This document shows positions 27,941 through 36,066 of a stretch of DNA of 64,000 nt, one piece after another; the first letter of the stretch is position 1, and each line of letters starts with the position of its first letter. The notes under the pieces are model-generated. The model saw only the letters and a program-made list of their open reading frames with translations. It ran no database searches and was not told where the DNA came from. The translations under genes and the position numbers were made by a program. The DNA is from Salipiger abyssi (GTDB lineage: Bacteria > Pseudomonadota > Alphaproteobacteria > Rhodobacterales > Rhodobacteraceae): the NCBI RefSeq assembly GCF_017311415.1, contig NZ_JAEKIS010000007.1, positions 124,001-188,000 on the forward strand, in the 5' to 3' direction.

Positions 27941-28888
27941 TTAGGCGACCCTGCGGCTTTGCGGGCGTTCGAAATCCGCATCGTGGGCGGCGCCGACAAG
28001 CTGCGTCACATCGTCGATGCCGTTTTGCACCATCCAGGCCTCAAGCTCCCGAAGCGCACGGGGGAGCGCCATCGGATCGACATAGGACACGGTTCCGAAC
28101 GCCACGGCAGCAGCGCCCGCAGCCATGAATTCGATCACGTCGCGATAGGTGGCCACGCCGCCCATGCCGAAGATCGGCAGGCTGATCGCCCGGTAAAGCG
28201 TCCAGACCATATAGACCGCCATCGGCTTGATCGCGGGCCCCGAGAGCGCGCCGACGCCGTTGCCGATCATCGGTTTCAGTGTGTCGGCGTCGATGCACAT
28301 GGCGCGCGGCGCGTTGACCAGCGCCACAGCGTCCGCGCCGGCCGCCTCGATCGCCTGTGCAACCGGAACGAGCGAAGAATAGTCCGGCGCCAGCTTCGCA
28401 ATGAGCGGCAGGTCGGTCTGCTGGCGCGCACGGGACACGAGCCTAAAGGCGGCCTCGGGATCGTAGCCGAAATCGAGCCCGCCTTGCTTTAGATTGGGGC
28501 AGGACAGGTTGAGTTCCAGCCCGGCGAACGCGTCAAGTTCCGTACAGCGCCGCACCACCTCGGCGTATTCGTCCTCGGTCCGCCCGATCACGCTCTGGAT
28601 TACCGGCAGGTTGAGGGCCTTGAGGCGCGGGGCGTCTTCCGTTTCGAACTGCTCCCAGGGGATCGAGGGAATGCCAACCGAGCTGTGCAGCCCGGCGGGC
28701 ACTTCCAGCACGCGCTGCGGCGGGTTGCCGGGCCACTGATGCGGGCGGATCGTCTTGGGGACCAGCGCGCCCATGGTTTCGACCGGGAAGAACTGACTGA
28801 AACGGCCGTGGTGACCATAGGTTCCCGAGCCCACGGTCAGCGGATTCTTCATCTCGATGCCGGCGATGGTGATGCTGAGGTCAGGCAT
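27941..28888 (-). CDS. dihydroorotate dehydrogenase-like FMN enzyme (class 1)
   Basis: 315 aa, TIM-barrel flavoprotein. It has NPLTVGSGTYGH at the N-terminus, LELNLSCPNLKQGG with the catalytic-type Cys at residue 130, LIAKLAPDYSSLVPVAQAIEAAGADAVALVN, and the FMN phosphate site FGMGGVATYRDVIEFMAAGAAAVAFGT. ATG at 28888 chosen because GGGAGG lies 7 nt before it; it overlaps the reductase gene by 8 nt. Most alphaproteobacteria make pyrimidines with a class 2 PyrD, so this PyrK-paired class 1 form in a regulated catabolic cluster more likely works on another dihydropyrimidine-like ring. Confidence 0.85.
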   Translation of the reverse strand: MPDLSITIAGIEMKNPLTVGSGTYGHHGRFSQFFPVETMGALVPKTIRPHQWPGNPPQRVLEVPAGLHSSVGIPSIPWEQFETEDAPRLKALNLPVIQSVIGRTEDEYAEVVRRCTELDAFAGLELNLSCPNLKQGGLDFGYDPEAAFRLVSRARQQTDLPLIAKLAPDYSSLVPVAQAIEAAGADAVALVNAPRAMCIDADTLKPMIGNGVGALSGPAIKPMAVYMVWTLYRAISLPIFGMGGVATYRDVIEFMAAGAAAVAFGTVSYVDPMALPRALRELEAWMVQNGIDDVTQLVGAAHDADFERPQSRRVA

Positions 28889-29675
28889 TGGCAACCTCCC
28901 AGGTGTCGAAGACCGGACCGTGATGGCAAACCTCGCGATAGCCGCGGGTGTCTCCGTCGCGGTCGAGATTTACCTCGATGATGCAGCCGTGGCAGTCGCC
29001 GAAGCCGCAGGCCATATGCTGTTCCATCGCCGATTGCGCCGGGATGCCGCGCGCGCGCGCAAGCTGGTCGACCTGCCGGATCAGCCGGTTGGAGCCGCAG
29101 ACATAGAGCGCGTCGAATGCGGTGCTTTCCGCCATGCGCAACAGGTGGTCGGTGACCAGCGCCACATCGTCCGGCGTGTCGTCGGCATGGGTAAAGACCT
29201 GCCCGCCGTGGCTGGCAAAGATCTCGGCTCCGACAAGGTTGTCTCGGCTGCGTGCGCTGAGGAACGCATGGGATGTGACGCCGCGCGCGGCGGCGAGATC
29301 GGCCAGCATTGGCAGCGCGGCGATGCCGATACCGCGACCGACCAGTGCAATGGTCTTTGCGTCTTCGGGCAGCTCGAAGCCCTTGCCGAGAGGCCCGATC
29401 AGATCGCAGGCCGTGCCCGGTTGCAGCGTTTCCTTCATCAACCGGGTGCCGTTTCCGAGGATCTTGTAGGCAACCTGAAGGCGCGTCTTTTCCGGGTTCA
29501 CGCGATAGACGCTGAACGGGCGGCGCAGAAACGGCGCAAGGCTGTCGCGAATGCGGATGTTGACGAACTGGCCCGGCTCCAGCGCCGCGGCGACAGAGGG
29601 CGCCTCGACCTCCAGAAGCCAGTATTCCCCCGTCAAATGTACGTTCGACACCACGGGCGCATCGATCTGTTCCAT
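28881..29675 (-). CDS. PyrK-like iron-sulfur flavoprotein reductase subunit
   Basis: 264 aa. Electron-transfer partner of class 1B dihydroorotate dehydrogenase-type enzymes. The FAD-binding motif is RRPFSVYRV, the nucleotide-binding region runs through about residues 107-200, and the C-terminal 2Fe-2S site has Cys223, Cys228, Cys231 and Cys250 (MACGFGDCHGC and VCHHGPVFD). The start at 29675 is preferred; the longer frame would read into the operator region. First gene of the minus-strand operon pyrK-like, pyrD-like, coxG-like, nitroreductase. Confidence 0.88.
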   Translation of the reverse strand: MEQIDAPVVSNVHLTGEYWLLEVEAPSVAAALEPGQFVNIRIRDSLAPFLRRPFSVYRVNPEKTRLQVAYKILGNGTRLMKETLQPGTACDLIGPLGKGFELPEDAKTIALVGRGIGIAALPMLADLAAARGVTSHAFLSARSRDNLVGAEIFASHGGQVFTHADDTPDDVALVTDHLLRMAESTAFDALYVCGSNRLIRQVDQLARARGIPAQSAMEQHMACGFGDCHGCIIEVNLDRDGDTRGYREVCHHGPVFDTWEVANA

Positions 29676-29700
29676 GCAGTCCTCTTCGTTTTTATCAAAA

Positions 29701-29710
29701 TTGGATACAA
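29701..29710. promoter_or_regulatory. putative GntR/FCD operator upstream of the pyrK-like operon
   Basis: TTGGATACAA in an AT-rich patch 26-35 nt before the PyrK-like start. The identical decamer occurs at 31735-31744, in front of the M20 and TRAP genes. The GntR gene between the two sites is the obvious regulator. Prediction from shared sequence and position. Confidence 0.55.
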
Positions 29711-29745
29711 ATATACATAAATCCATAAACTGCGCAACGCATGAA

Positions 29746-29779
29746 ATGAAAAAACCCGGCGCCCTGGGGCGCCGGGTTT
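29746..29779 (-). terminator. rho-independent terminator of the GntR/M20 operon
   Basis: A perfect 12-bp stem (29752-29763 with 29768-29779, loop of four) is followed on the minus strand by TTTTTTCATTT. It lies 27 nt beyond the GntR stop and separates this operon from the operator and promoter of the pyrK-like genes. Confidence 0.9.
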
Positions 29780-29806
29780 GGAAAACACGCGGGAAATTCT
29801 GCGCGG

Positions 29807-30454
29807 TCAGGCGAGTTTGGCGATGGTCTCCACGTTCTGGCGCACATGGGCGCGCACCTTCCGCTCAAGGTCTTCGGGATCGCCTGCCTTCACCGCGTCC
29901 ACCAGGCTTTGATGCTCAAGGCCTGTGATTTCCAGCTCCTTCGATTCTGCGTAGTAGCTGCGGAAATAGGGGCGCAGCATAAGCCGGAGGCGCTGGCTCT
30001 GCTGGATCAGCAGCGGCCGCTTGCTACAGGCGGTGAGGTAGTTGTGGAAATCGTCATGCGCCGAGATCCACGCCGTCAAATCCTGGCTCACATTCTGCAT
30101 CCGCCAGTGCAGGTGTTCGAGTTCGCTGATCTCGGTCGCGCTCATACGTGGCAGCGCCAACCGCGCCGCCAGCGCCTCGAGCACGGCGCGCATTTCAATG
30201 ATCTCCACCACCTCTTCCGAGGAATACTGCGCCACCGAGGCACCGCGGTTTGCAATGATCGTGACGGCGCCGTCGCCCTCAAGCTGACGCAGGGCGTCGC
30301 GCACCGGCATCCGGCTGATGCCGAGGTTTTCGGCAAGCGCTTCGGTCGGCACGCGCATGCCCGGTTCCAGCTCACCCGAAAGGATGGCATCGAGTATGTA
30401 GTGATAGGCGCGCTCTACGGGCGACATTTTATTGTTGATAAATCGCTGTGTCAT
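29807..30454 (-). CDS. GntR family transcriptional regulator (FCD subfamily)
   Basis: 215 aa. Winged helix-turn-helix at about residues 12-75 (AYHYILDAILSGELEPGMRVPTE, GISRMPVRDALRQLEGDGAV) and an FCD effector domain after it (EMRAVLEALAARLAL, HDDFHNYLTACSKRPLL, GLEHQSLVDAV). It is 33 nt downstream of the M20 hydrolase gene and ends at a strong terminator, so both form one operon. It lies between two TTGGATACAA sites and is likely to control the three transcription units around it. Confidence 0.92.
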   Translation of the reverse strand: MTQRFINNKMSPVERAYHYILDAILSGELEPGMRVPTEALAENLGISRMPVRDALRQLEGDGAVTIIANRGASVAQYSSEEVVEIIEMRAVLEALAARLALPRMSATEISELEHLHWRMQNVSQDLTAWISAHDDFHNYLTACSKRPLLIQQSQRLRLMLRPYFRSYYAESKELEITGLEHQSLVDAVKAGDPEDLERKVRAHVRQNVETIAKLA

Positions 30455-30487
30455 GCCTTCCCGCCTTTCACAGTCCGGCCTCCTTCT

Positions 30488-31687
30488 CTAACCGCGGGCA
30501 TCTTGACCGGCCTCGCGCGTCTCGCCCACACATTCGCAAATCAGTTCATAGTAGACCTTTGCGATGCCGACGAGGTCCTCCACCAGAACATTTTCCTCGT
30601 CAGAGTGGAATTGTGCAACCTCGCCGGGCCCGAGCATAACCGCAGCCGCCCCTTCGCGCGCAAAGAAACCGGCGTCGAGGGCGAAATTGCAGGCGAAACT
30701 TTCCGCCCTGCGGTAGCCGGAGCGGTCAAAGGCCGAGCGCAGTTTGGCAAAGAACGGGCCGGTCTCGTCCAGCTCGTTGGGATACATGATCGGCCCCGGC
30801 TCGAAACTCAACGACCACGGCGCGTCGATCCCGATCCGCGATGTCAGCGCCTCAAAAGCCTGTTCCGGCACCTCGCCGGGAAGGACGCGGCGGTCGTAGG
30901 TGATGATAGCGGTGTCGGGCACGGTGTGCGTGGCATTGGGCAGGGTCTTCAGCGCGGTCGGCGTTAGCGTTGCCGGGCCAAAGGTGGGATGATCCGCGAC
31001 GTCGAGATCGAAGTCCTCCAGCGCCTCCAGAACCCGGCGCGCGCCGGAAAGCGCATTGATACCGTTCCAGGGTGCGGAGGAATGCGATGCCTTGCCGTGC
31101 ACCTGGATATCGAAATCGATGCGGCCCTTGTTGCCGGTGGCGATGCGTCCGTCGGTGCCGATGCAGATCACCGCGTGGTCGGGCGTCCTGGCGATATCGG
31201 CCATGGCGGCGCGCACCGCATCGTGACGCCCGGTCTCGCCCGCAGTGGTCAGCACCACGGTCAGCCGCCCGTCGAGCCTGTCCTCCTCGATGGCCTGGGC
31301 CAGGGCGCCCAGCACGGCGGTGAGCGCGGTCTTTTGCTCGGCCACGCCGCGGCCGCGCACTGCGGGGCCGCGGTCGGTCTCGATGTTGCGCGGCGCGAAC
31401 GGGTCGGTCATGCGGTTGGCGGGGTGGGTCATCGCATAGGCCACAAACAGCAGCGACGCCCGACCGTCGACGGGGCCGGCCTCGGCGATGAGGTTGCCAT
31501 GCGCATCAAAGCGAATCTCGGCCCCGGCCTCGCGAAAGCGCGGCGCGGCGCAGTCTCGGATGAAGGCATGCACCGCCGGATCCGCCTCTTGCAGGTCGGT
31601 CTGCTCGCTCGGGAACTGAACGAATTCATGCAGAAGCGGGACGAGCTTCTCAGCCGTCAGATGGCTGTGTGCTTGTTTTTTCATCAT
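30488..31687 (-). CDS. atypical M20-family metallo-hydrolase
   Basis: 399 aa. M20 enzymes hydrolyse amide bonds in N-acyl, N-carbamoyl or peptide substrates with two zinc ions. The overall pattern is present: RGRGVAEQKTAL, HGKASHSSAPWNGINAL and QFHSDEENVLVEDL. Metal ligands near the N-terminus are altered: the usual GHxD reads AYAM (Tyr84, Met86), the bridging Asp is Glu117, and the Glu-Glu pair is Gly150-Glu151. The start is ATG at 31687 or 31684 behind GGAGG. It may represent a subfamily with a different metal centre. It could cleave an acyclic amide at a late step of the island's pathway (inference). Confidence 0.8.
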   Translation of the reverse strand: MMKKQAHSHLTAEKLVPLLHEFVQFPSEQTDLQEADPAVHAFIRDCAAPRFREAGAEIRFDAHGNLIAEAGPVDGRASLLFVAYAMTHPANRMTDPFAPRNIETDRGPAVRGRGVAEQKTALTAVLGALAQAIEEDRLDGRLTVVLTTAGETGRHDAVRAAMADIARTPDHAVICIGTDGRIATGNKGRIDFDIQVHGKASHSSAPWNGINALSGARRVLEALEDFDLDVADHPTFGPATLTPTALKTLPNATHTVPDTAIITYDRRVLPGEVPEQAFEALTSRIGIDAPWSLSFEPGPIMYPNELDETGPFFAKLRSAFDRSGYRRAESFACNFALDAGFFAREGAAAVMLGPGEVAQFHSDEENVLVEDLVGIAKVYYELICECVGETREAGQDARG

Positions 31688-31734
31688 TTTATGGGCCTCC
31701 AGATGTTTTTCGATTTCGTCGCTTGCATCTCATA

Positions 31735-31760
31735 TTGGATACAATAATACTTGAATACAC
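31735..31760. promoter_or_regulatory. putative tandem GntR/FCD operators between M20 and TRAP genes
   Basis: TTGGATACAA (31735-31744) and the related TTGAATACAC (31751-31760), start-to-start spacing 16 bp, in the divergent promoter region between the M20 gene (start 31687) and the TRAP binding-protein gene (start 31833). Matches the site at 29701-29710. Confidence 0.55.
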
Positions 31761-31832
31761 TTTAGCAAATCAAGATGCGCGCCCTCTGGCAAGTCAAAAA
31801 CCCACTGGCGCGACGACAACCGGGAGAAACGA

Positions 31833-32867
31833 ATGAGTATTGGAAACCTGATCAGAGCCGGTGCGGTCGCACTTGCCGCATCGACGCTCGTCGCGGGGGC
31901 GGCTTCGGCGCAGCAAACCGTTTTTCGGCTGAGCCACACCACCGCCGAAACCATGGAGCAGGGCTCTCACTCATGGGCAGTGATCTTCAAGGAGATGGTC
32001 GAGGGACAGACCGGCGGTGACATCGAGGTGCGCATTCTGGGCGCCAATGCCGCCGGTGCGGAGCGTGAACAGATCGAAAAGGCGCAGGCCGGCATCAACC
32101 AGATCACGCTCAACAGCGAAATCCTGATGCCGAGCTTTTTCCCGCAGGCGCGGGTTCTCGGCATTCCCTTCCTGTTCAAATCCGATGCGGTCGCCTGGGA
32201 GGTTCTGGACGGGCCGTTCGGGCAGCGGTTTGCACAGGCCTGGCGCGATGCAACCGGCTTGCGCATGCTGGGTATCTTCAATGCCGGGTTCCGCAGCTTC
32301 TTCAACAGCGATCATCCGGTGCACGGCCCGGGCGACCTTGCCGGCCTGAAGATCCGCACCGGCGAAAACGACGCGCATATCGCCATGGTGCGCGAGCTTG
32401 GCGGCAGCCCGGTGCCGATTTCCTGGTCGGAAGTCTACACATCGCTACAGCAGGGCGTGGTCGACGGCATGGAAAACCCGCCCGGCCTTGCCTACGCGAT
32501 GAAGTTCCACGAGCATCTGAAATATCTGACGCTCGACCGGCACCTCTTCAGCATTCACGCCGCGATGATCAACGAGGCGACCTATCAGTCGCTCAGCGAC
32601 GACCAGAAGGCCATCGTGAATGAGGCGGCGAAGACGGCGACTTTGGTGGCGCGGGCCACCGTGCTGCTGGATGAACGCCACGCTTTGGGAGATCTGGAGG
32701 AGGCCGGCATCGAAATCTACGATCCGACACCCGCGGAATACGCGCAGTTTCGCGAGCTGGGCCGCCCCGCGGTCGAAGCCATGGTTCGGGCCGAGATCGG
32801 CGACGATTGGGTCGATGCCCTGATGGCGGCGATTGCCGAGGCAGAAGCTGCGGTCGGCCAGCCCTGA
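31833..32867 (+). CDS. TRAP transporter periplasmic substrate-binding protein (DctP family)
   Basis: 344 aa. Signal peptide ending GAASAQQ. Typical DctP elements are QIEKAQAGINQITLNSEILMP, GIFNAGFRSFFNSDHPVHGPGDLAGLKIRTGEN (the conserved Arg contacts the ligand carboxylate in this family) and PISWSEVYTSLQQGVVDGMENP. First gene of the plus-strand arm; dctQ and dctM follow. The ligand is probably an organic acid or amide that feeds the molybdenum hydroxylase and amidohydrolases encoded downstream. Confidence 0.93.
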   Translation: MSIGNLIRAGAVALAASTLVAGAASAQQTVFRLSHTTAETMEQGSHSWAVIFKEMVEGQTGGDIEVRILGANAAGAEREQIEKAQAGINQITLNSEILMPSFFPQARVLGIPFLFKSDAVAWEVLDGPFGQRFAQAWRDATGLRMLGIFNAGFRSFFNSDHPVHGPGDLAGLKIRTGENDAHIAMVRELGGSPVPISWSEVYTSLQQGVVDGMENPPGLAYAMKFHEHLKYLTLDRHLFSIHAAMINEATYQSLSDDQKAIVNEAAKTATLVARATVLLDERHALGDLEEAGIEIYDPTPAEYAQFRELGRPAVEAMVRAEIGDDWVDALMAAIAEAEAAVGQP

Positions 32868-32901
32868 TCCCCATCCCGCATTCAGAAAAGGAGACCCTGG
32901 A

Positions 32902-33396
32902 ATGTTCCCAAAGTTCGATGCTGGCGTTCTGCTGCTGACAAAGGCCGCCGTTGTGGCGCTGCTCTTCGTCATGTTTGGCGCCACGCTTGCCGGGGTCTTC
33001 TTCCGCTACGCGCTCGACGATGCGCTGACCTGGTCGGAGGAGGTTGCACGCTACAGTATGGTGTGGCTTTCGTTTCTGGGCGGCGGTCTCGTGTTCCGTG
33101 AGGGCGGCCATGTGGCGGTCGACCTGCTGCTTACCCATTTGCCCTCCCGCCGTCTGCGTCTTGCCGTCACGCTGCTTGCCCAGGTCTTGGTGATGGCCGT
33201 GCTTGCCGTCGTTCTCTGGCAGGGAGTGATCCTGATGGCGCGCGGTCAGTACATGACCACGGCTGCGCTGCGCCTGCCGATGTATGTGCCCTATGCCGCG
33301 CTGCCGGTCGGCGCCGGGTTGATGATCTACCATTTGCTGGTGACAGGGCGCGGCCTGATTGCCTCCGATACCGATGATGCCAATGCTCCGGGCTGA
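32902..33396 (+). CDS. TRAP transporter small permease (DctQ family)
   Basis: 164 aa with four predicted membrane helices. The family motif FFRYALDDALTWSEEVARYSMVWLSFLGGGLVFREGGHVAVD is present in pieces around residues 30-70. ATG at 32902 is supported by AAGGAG nine bases upstream. It lies between dctP (34 nt) and dctM (18 nt). Confidence 0.9.
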   Translation: MFPKFDAGVLLLTKAAVVALLFVMFGATLAGVFFRYALDDALTWSEEVARYSMVWLSFLGGGLVFREGGHVAVDLLLTHLPSRRLRLAVTLLAQVLVMAVLAVVLWQGVILMARGQYMTTAALRLPMYVPYAALPVGAGLMIYHLLVTGRGLIASDTDDANAPG

Positions 33397-33414
33397 TCCG
33401 AGGACCCATCTGTA

Positions 33415-34698
33415 ATGCTCGCAACGACTCTTTTCCTGTCCATGCTGATGCTGCTTCTCATGGGCGTCCCAATTGCCTTTGCGGTGGCCGGTGCGGCCTT
33501 GCTTGCCATGGTGCTGCTGCTGCCTTCGATGCCGCTGGTGCTCGTGCCGATGAGCATGTTCAACGGCATGGATTCCTTCCCGATGATGGCGATCCCCTTC
33601 TTCGTGCTGGCCGGCGAGCTGATGAACCGCGGCGGCATCTCCATGCAGCTTGTGCGTTTCTCGCAGTCGTTGGTCGGGCATGTGCGCGGCGGGCTCGGCC
33701 ATACCAATGTGGTGGCCAATGCCATCATGTCCTCGATCTCCGGCTCGGCGCTGGCGAATATCGCCGCCGTGGGTCGGGTGATGATCCCGGCCATGCGGGA
33801 AGAGGGCTATGACCGCTCCTTCGCGGCCAGCATCACCATCGGTGCCTCGTTGCTGGGGCCGATCATTCCGCCGAGCATCACAATGGTCATCTTCGCGGTG
33901 ACGGCCAATCAGTCGGTTGGGGCGCTGTTTTTGGCGGGCATCCTGCCCGGCGCGATCATTTGCGCCGGCATGATGGCGCTGGTCTATGTCCGCTCGCGAC
34001 GGCGGCAATACGGGACGATCACCGCCTTTTCGCTCCGCCGGGTCGGTCAAGAATTCCACCGGTCGTTTCTGGCGCTGCTAATGCCGGTGATCATTCTCGG
34101 CGGTATTTTCGGGGGCATCATGACGCCCACCGAGGCGGCAGCGGTCGCCGCTTTCTATGCCTTGGTTGTCAGTATGCTGATCTATCGCTCGATCAGTTTG
34201 AAAGAGATCTGGCAGGTGGCGCTTTCGACGACGAAGACAACCAGTTTTATCATGCTGGTGATCGGGGCCGCGCGGGTCTTTTCGGACGTGATGCTGTCCG
34301 AAGGCGTTCCGGAGCAGATCGCCGGCGCGATGTTAAGCCTCTCCGAAAACCCCGTTATCCTGCTTCTGCTCATCAATTTGCTGCTGTTGATCGTCGGTTT
34401 CGTGATGGACACGACCGCCGCGATCATCATCCTGGTGCCGGTGCTGATGCCCGTGGCCACCCAAATTGGCATCGATCCGGTCAGCTTCGGTGTGCTGATG
34501 AGCATCAACCTTGTCATCGGCATGGCCACGCCGCCGGTCGGCGTGGCGCTGTTTCTGGGCAGCGAGGTCTCGGGCCTGCGGGTCGAGCAACTGGCCGGTC
34601 CGGTGGCGCTTGTCATCCTGGTTCATATCGCCACGCTTTTGCTGGTGAGCTTCGTGCCCGCCGTCAGCCTGTGGCTGCCAGAGTTCTTCGGATACTGA
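33415..34698 (+). CDS. TRAP transporter large permease (DctM family)
   Basis: 427 aa, about twelve membrane helices. Starts with MLLLMGVPIAFAVAGAAL and contains MMAIPFFVLAGELMNRGGI, GSALANIAAVGRVMIPAM, PPSITMVIFAV and GGIFGGIMTPTEAAAVAAFYALVVS, all typical of DctM. It is the channel subunit for the importer at the head of the molybdenum-hydroxylase operon; the FAD-subunit gene begins 7 nt after it. Confidence 0.94.
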   Translation: MLATTLFLSMLMLLLMGVPIAFAVAGAALLAMVLLLPSMPLVLVPMSMFNGMDSFPMMAIPFFVLAGELMNRGGISMQLVRFSQSLVGHVRGGLGHTNVVANAIMSSISGSALANIAAVGRVMIPAMREEGYDRSFAASITIGASLLGPIIPPSITMVIFAVTANQSVGALFLAGILPGAIICAGMMALVYVRSRRRQYGTITAFSLRRVGQEFHRSFLALLMPVIILGGIFGGIMTPTEAAAVAAFYALVVSMLIYRSISLKEIWQVALSTTKTTSFIMLVIGAARVFSDVMLSEGVPEQIAGAMLSLSENPVILLLLINLLLLIVGFVMDTTAAIIILVPVLMPVATQIGIDPVSFGVLMSINLVIGMATPPVGVALFLGSEVSGLRVEQLAGPVALVILVHIATLLLVSFVPAVSLWLPEFFGY

Positions 34699-34705
34699 GA
34701 AGACC

Positions 34706-35572
34706 ATGAAACCATATCCTTTCGAATACACCCGCGTCTCTTCGCTGGAGGAAGCGGTCACCCTGCTGCAACGGGAAGACGAGCCGCGCATCATCGCCGG
34801 CGGCCAGAGCCTGGTGCCGATCCTTGCGATGCGCCTCGCGGCCCCCTCGCGGCTGATCGATATCGGCGGGCTATCGGCCCTGCGCGGGATCGAACGACGC
34901 GGCGACGTGCTTCGCATCGGCGCGCTTGCCCGGCACGCGGAGGTCATGGCGAGCGCCGAGGTGGCCGAGGCAGTGCCGCTTCTCGCCCGCGCGATTTCCC
35001 ATGTCGCCCATCCGGCGGTGCGCAACCGCGGCACCTTCGGCGGCAGTGTCTGCCTGGCCGATCCGGCGGCGGAGCTTCCGGCCGTGTGTACCGCGCTTGG
35101 CGCGACGTTCGAGGTTTTTGGCAGCGACGGCCTGCGGACCATTCCGGCCCGCGAATTCTTTCTCGATATTTACGAAACCGCGCTCGCGCCAGACGAGATC
35201 CTGGTCGCCGCCCAACTGCCCGTCGCATGCCCAAAGGAGCGCTTCGGCTTTGAAGAAATCGCCCGCAGACACGGCGATTTCGCTATCGTGGGGTTGGCGG
35301 TGCGGGCACGGATGGAGGGCACTCTCTTTGCGGAGCTCGACCTCTGTTTCTTCGGTGCCTCGCCGCGCCCGGTTCTGGCGCAGAACGCGGCGCGGGCCGT
35401 AATCGGACAAGAGCTGACGGATGAAACGCAACAGGCTGCTGTCTCTGCCCTTACGGCGGATTTGGATCCGCAAGAGGATGCCCAGGCGGATGCGGAGATG
35501 CGGCTGCATCTGGCCGGGGTGTTGTTGAAACGGCGGCTGGCCGAAATCGCAGGCAAGGAGAGACAACAATGA
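34706..35572 (+). CDS. molybdenum hydroxylase FAD subunit (CoxM/XdhB type)
   Basis: 288 aa. Carries FAD and passes electrons from the iron-sulfur subunit to an acceptor. FAD motifs are IIAGGQSLVP (about residues 30-39) and NRGTFGGSVCLADPAAELPA. It overlaps the 2Fe-2S subunit by 4 nt. The subunit order FAD, iron-sulfur, molybdenum matches the cox arrangement of separate subunits. Confidence 0.92.
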   Translation: MKPYPFEYTRVSSLEEAVTLLQREDEPRIIAGGQSLVPILAMRLAAPSRLIDIGGLSALRGIERRGDVLRIGALARHAEVMASAEVAEAVPLLARAISHVAHPAVRNRGTFGGSVCLADPAAELPAVCTALGATFEVFGSDGLRTIPAREFFLDIYETALAPDEILVAAQLPVACPKERFGFEEIARRHGDFAIVGLAVRARMEGTLFAELDLCFFGASPRPVLAQNAARAVIGQELTDETQQAAVSALTADLDPQEDAQADAEMRLHLAGVLLKRRLAEIAGKERQQ

Positions 35573-36066
35573 GCGAACCCAGGCAAAGCGTCTCCCTGAC
35601 GGTGAACGAAGAGCGCCATGACGTGACGGTGCCGAACCGCAAGCATCTGGCCGATATCCTGCGCGAGGATCTGGGTTTCACCGGCGTGCATGTGGGCTGC
35701 GAACACGGTGTTTGCGGCGCCTGTACGGTCCGCATCGACGGGGCGATCACCCGTAGCTGCCTTGTTTTCGGCGTACAGGCCGACGGAGCGGAAATCGAAA
35801 CGATCGAATATCTGTCCGCACAGTCGGAAACCCGCGATCTGGTCGATACCTTCGTCGCGGAAAATGCCCTGCAATGCGGCTTTTGCACGCCGGGTATGGT
35901 GATTTCGGCCGCCGCCTTGCTGGCGGAAACGCCCGACCCCACGCGGGAGGAAGTGCGCGCCTATCTCTCTGGCAACTACTGCCGTTGCACCGGATATCAG
36001 GCCATTGTGGATGCGGTTATGATGACAGCGGCCGGACGCCGCGCCGCAAAGGGAGAGCGCGCATGA
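35569..36066 (+). CDS. molybdenum hydroxylase 2Fe-2S subunit (CoxS/XdhC type small subunit)
   Basis: 165 aa. Two 2Fe-2S clusters: a plant-ferredoxin-type site at the N-terminus (VGCEHGVCGACTV and a later CLVFG) and a second, helical site (CGFCTPGMV and NYCRCTGYQAIVDAV). It links the Mo site and FAD. Coupled by 4-nt overlaps to both neighbours. Confidence 0.94.
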   Translation: MSEPRQSVSLTVNEERHDVTVPNRKHLADILREDLGFTGVHVGCEHGVCGACTVRIDGAITRSCLVFGVQADGAEIETIEYLSAQSETRDLVDTFVAENALQCGFCTPGMVISAAALLAETPDPTREEVRAYLSGNYCRCTGYQAIVDAVMMTAAGRRAAKGERA

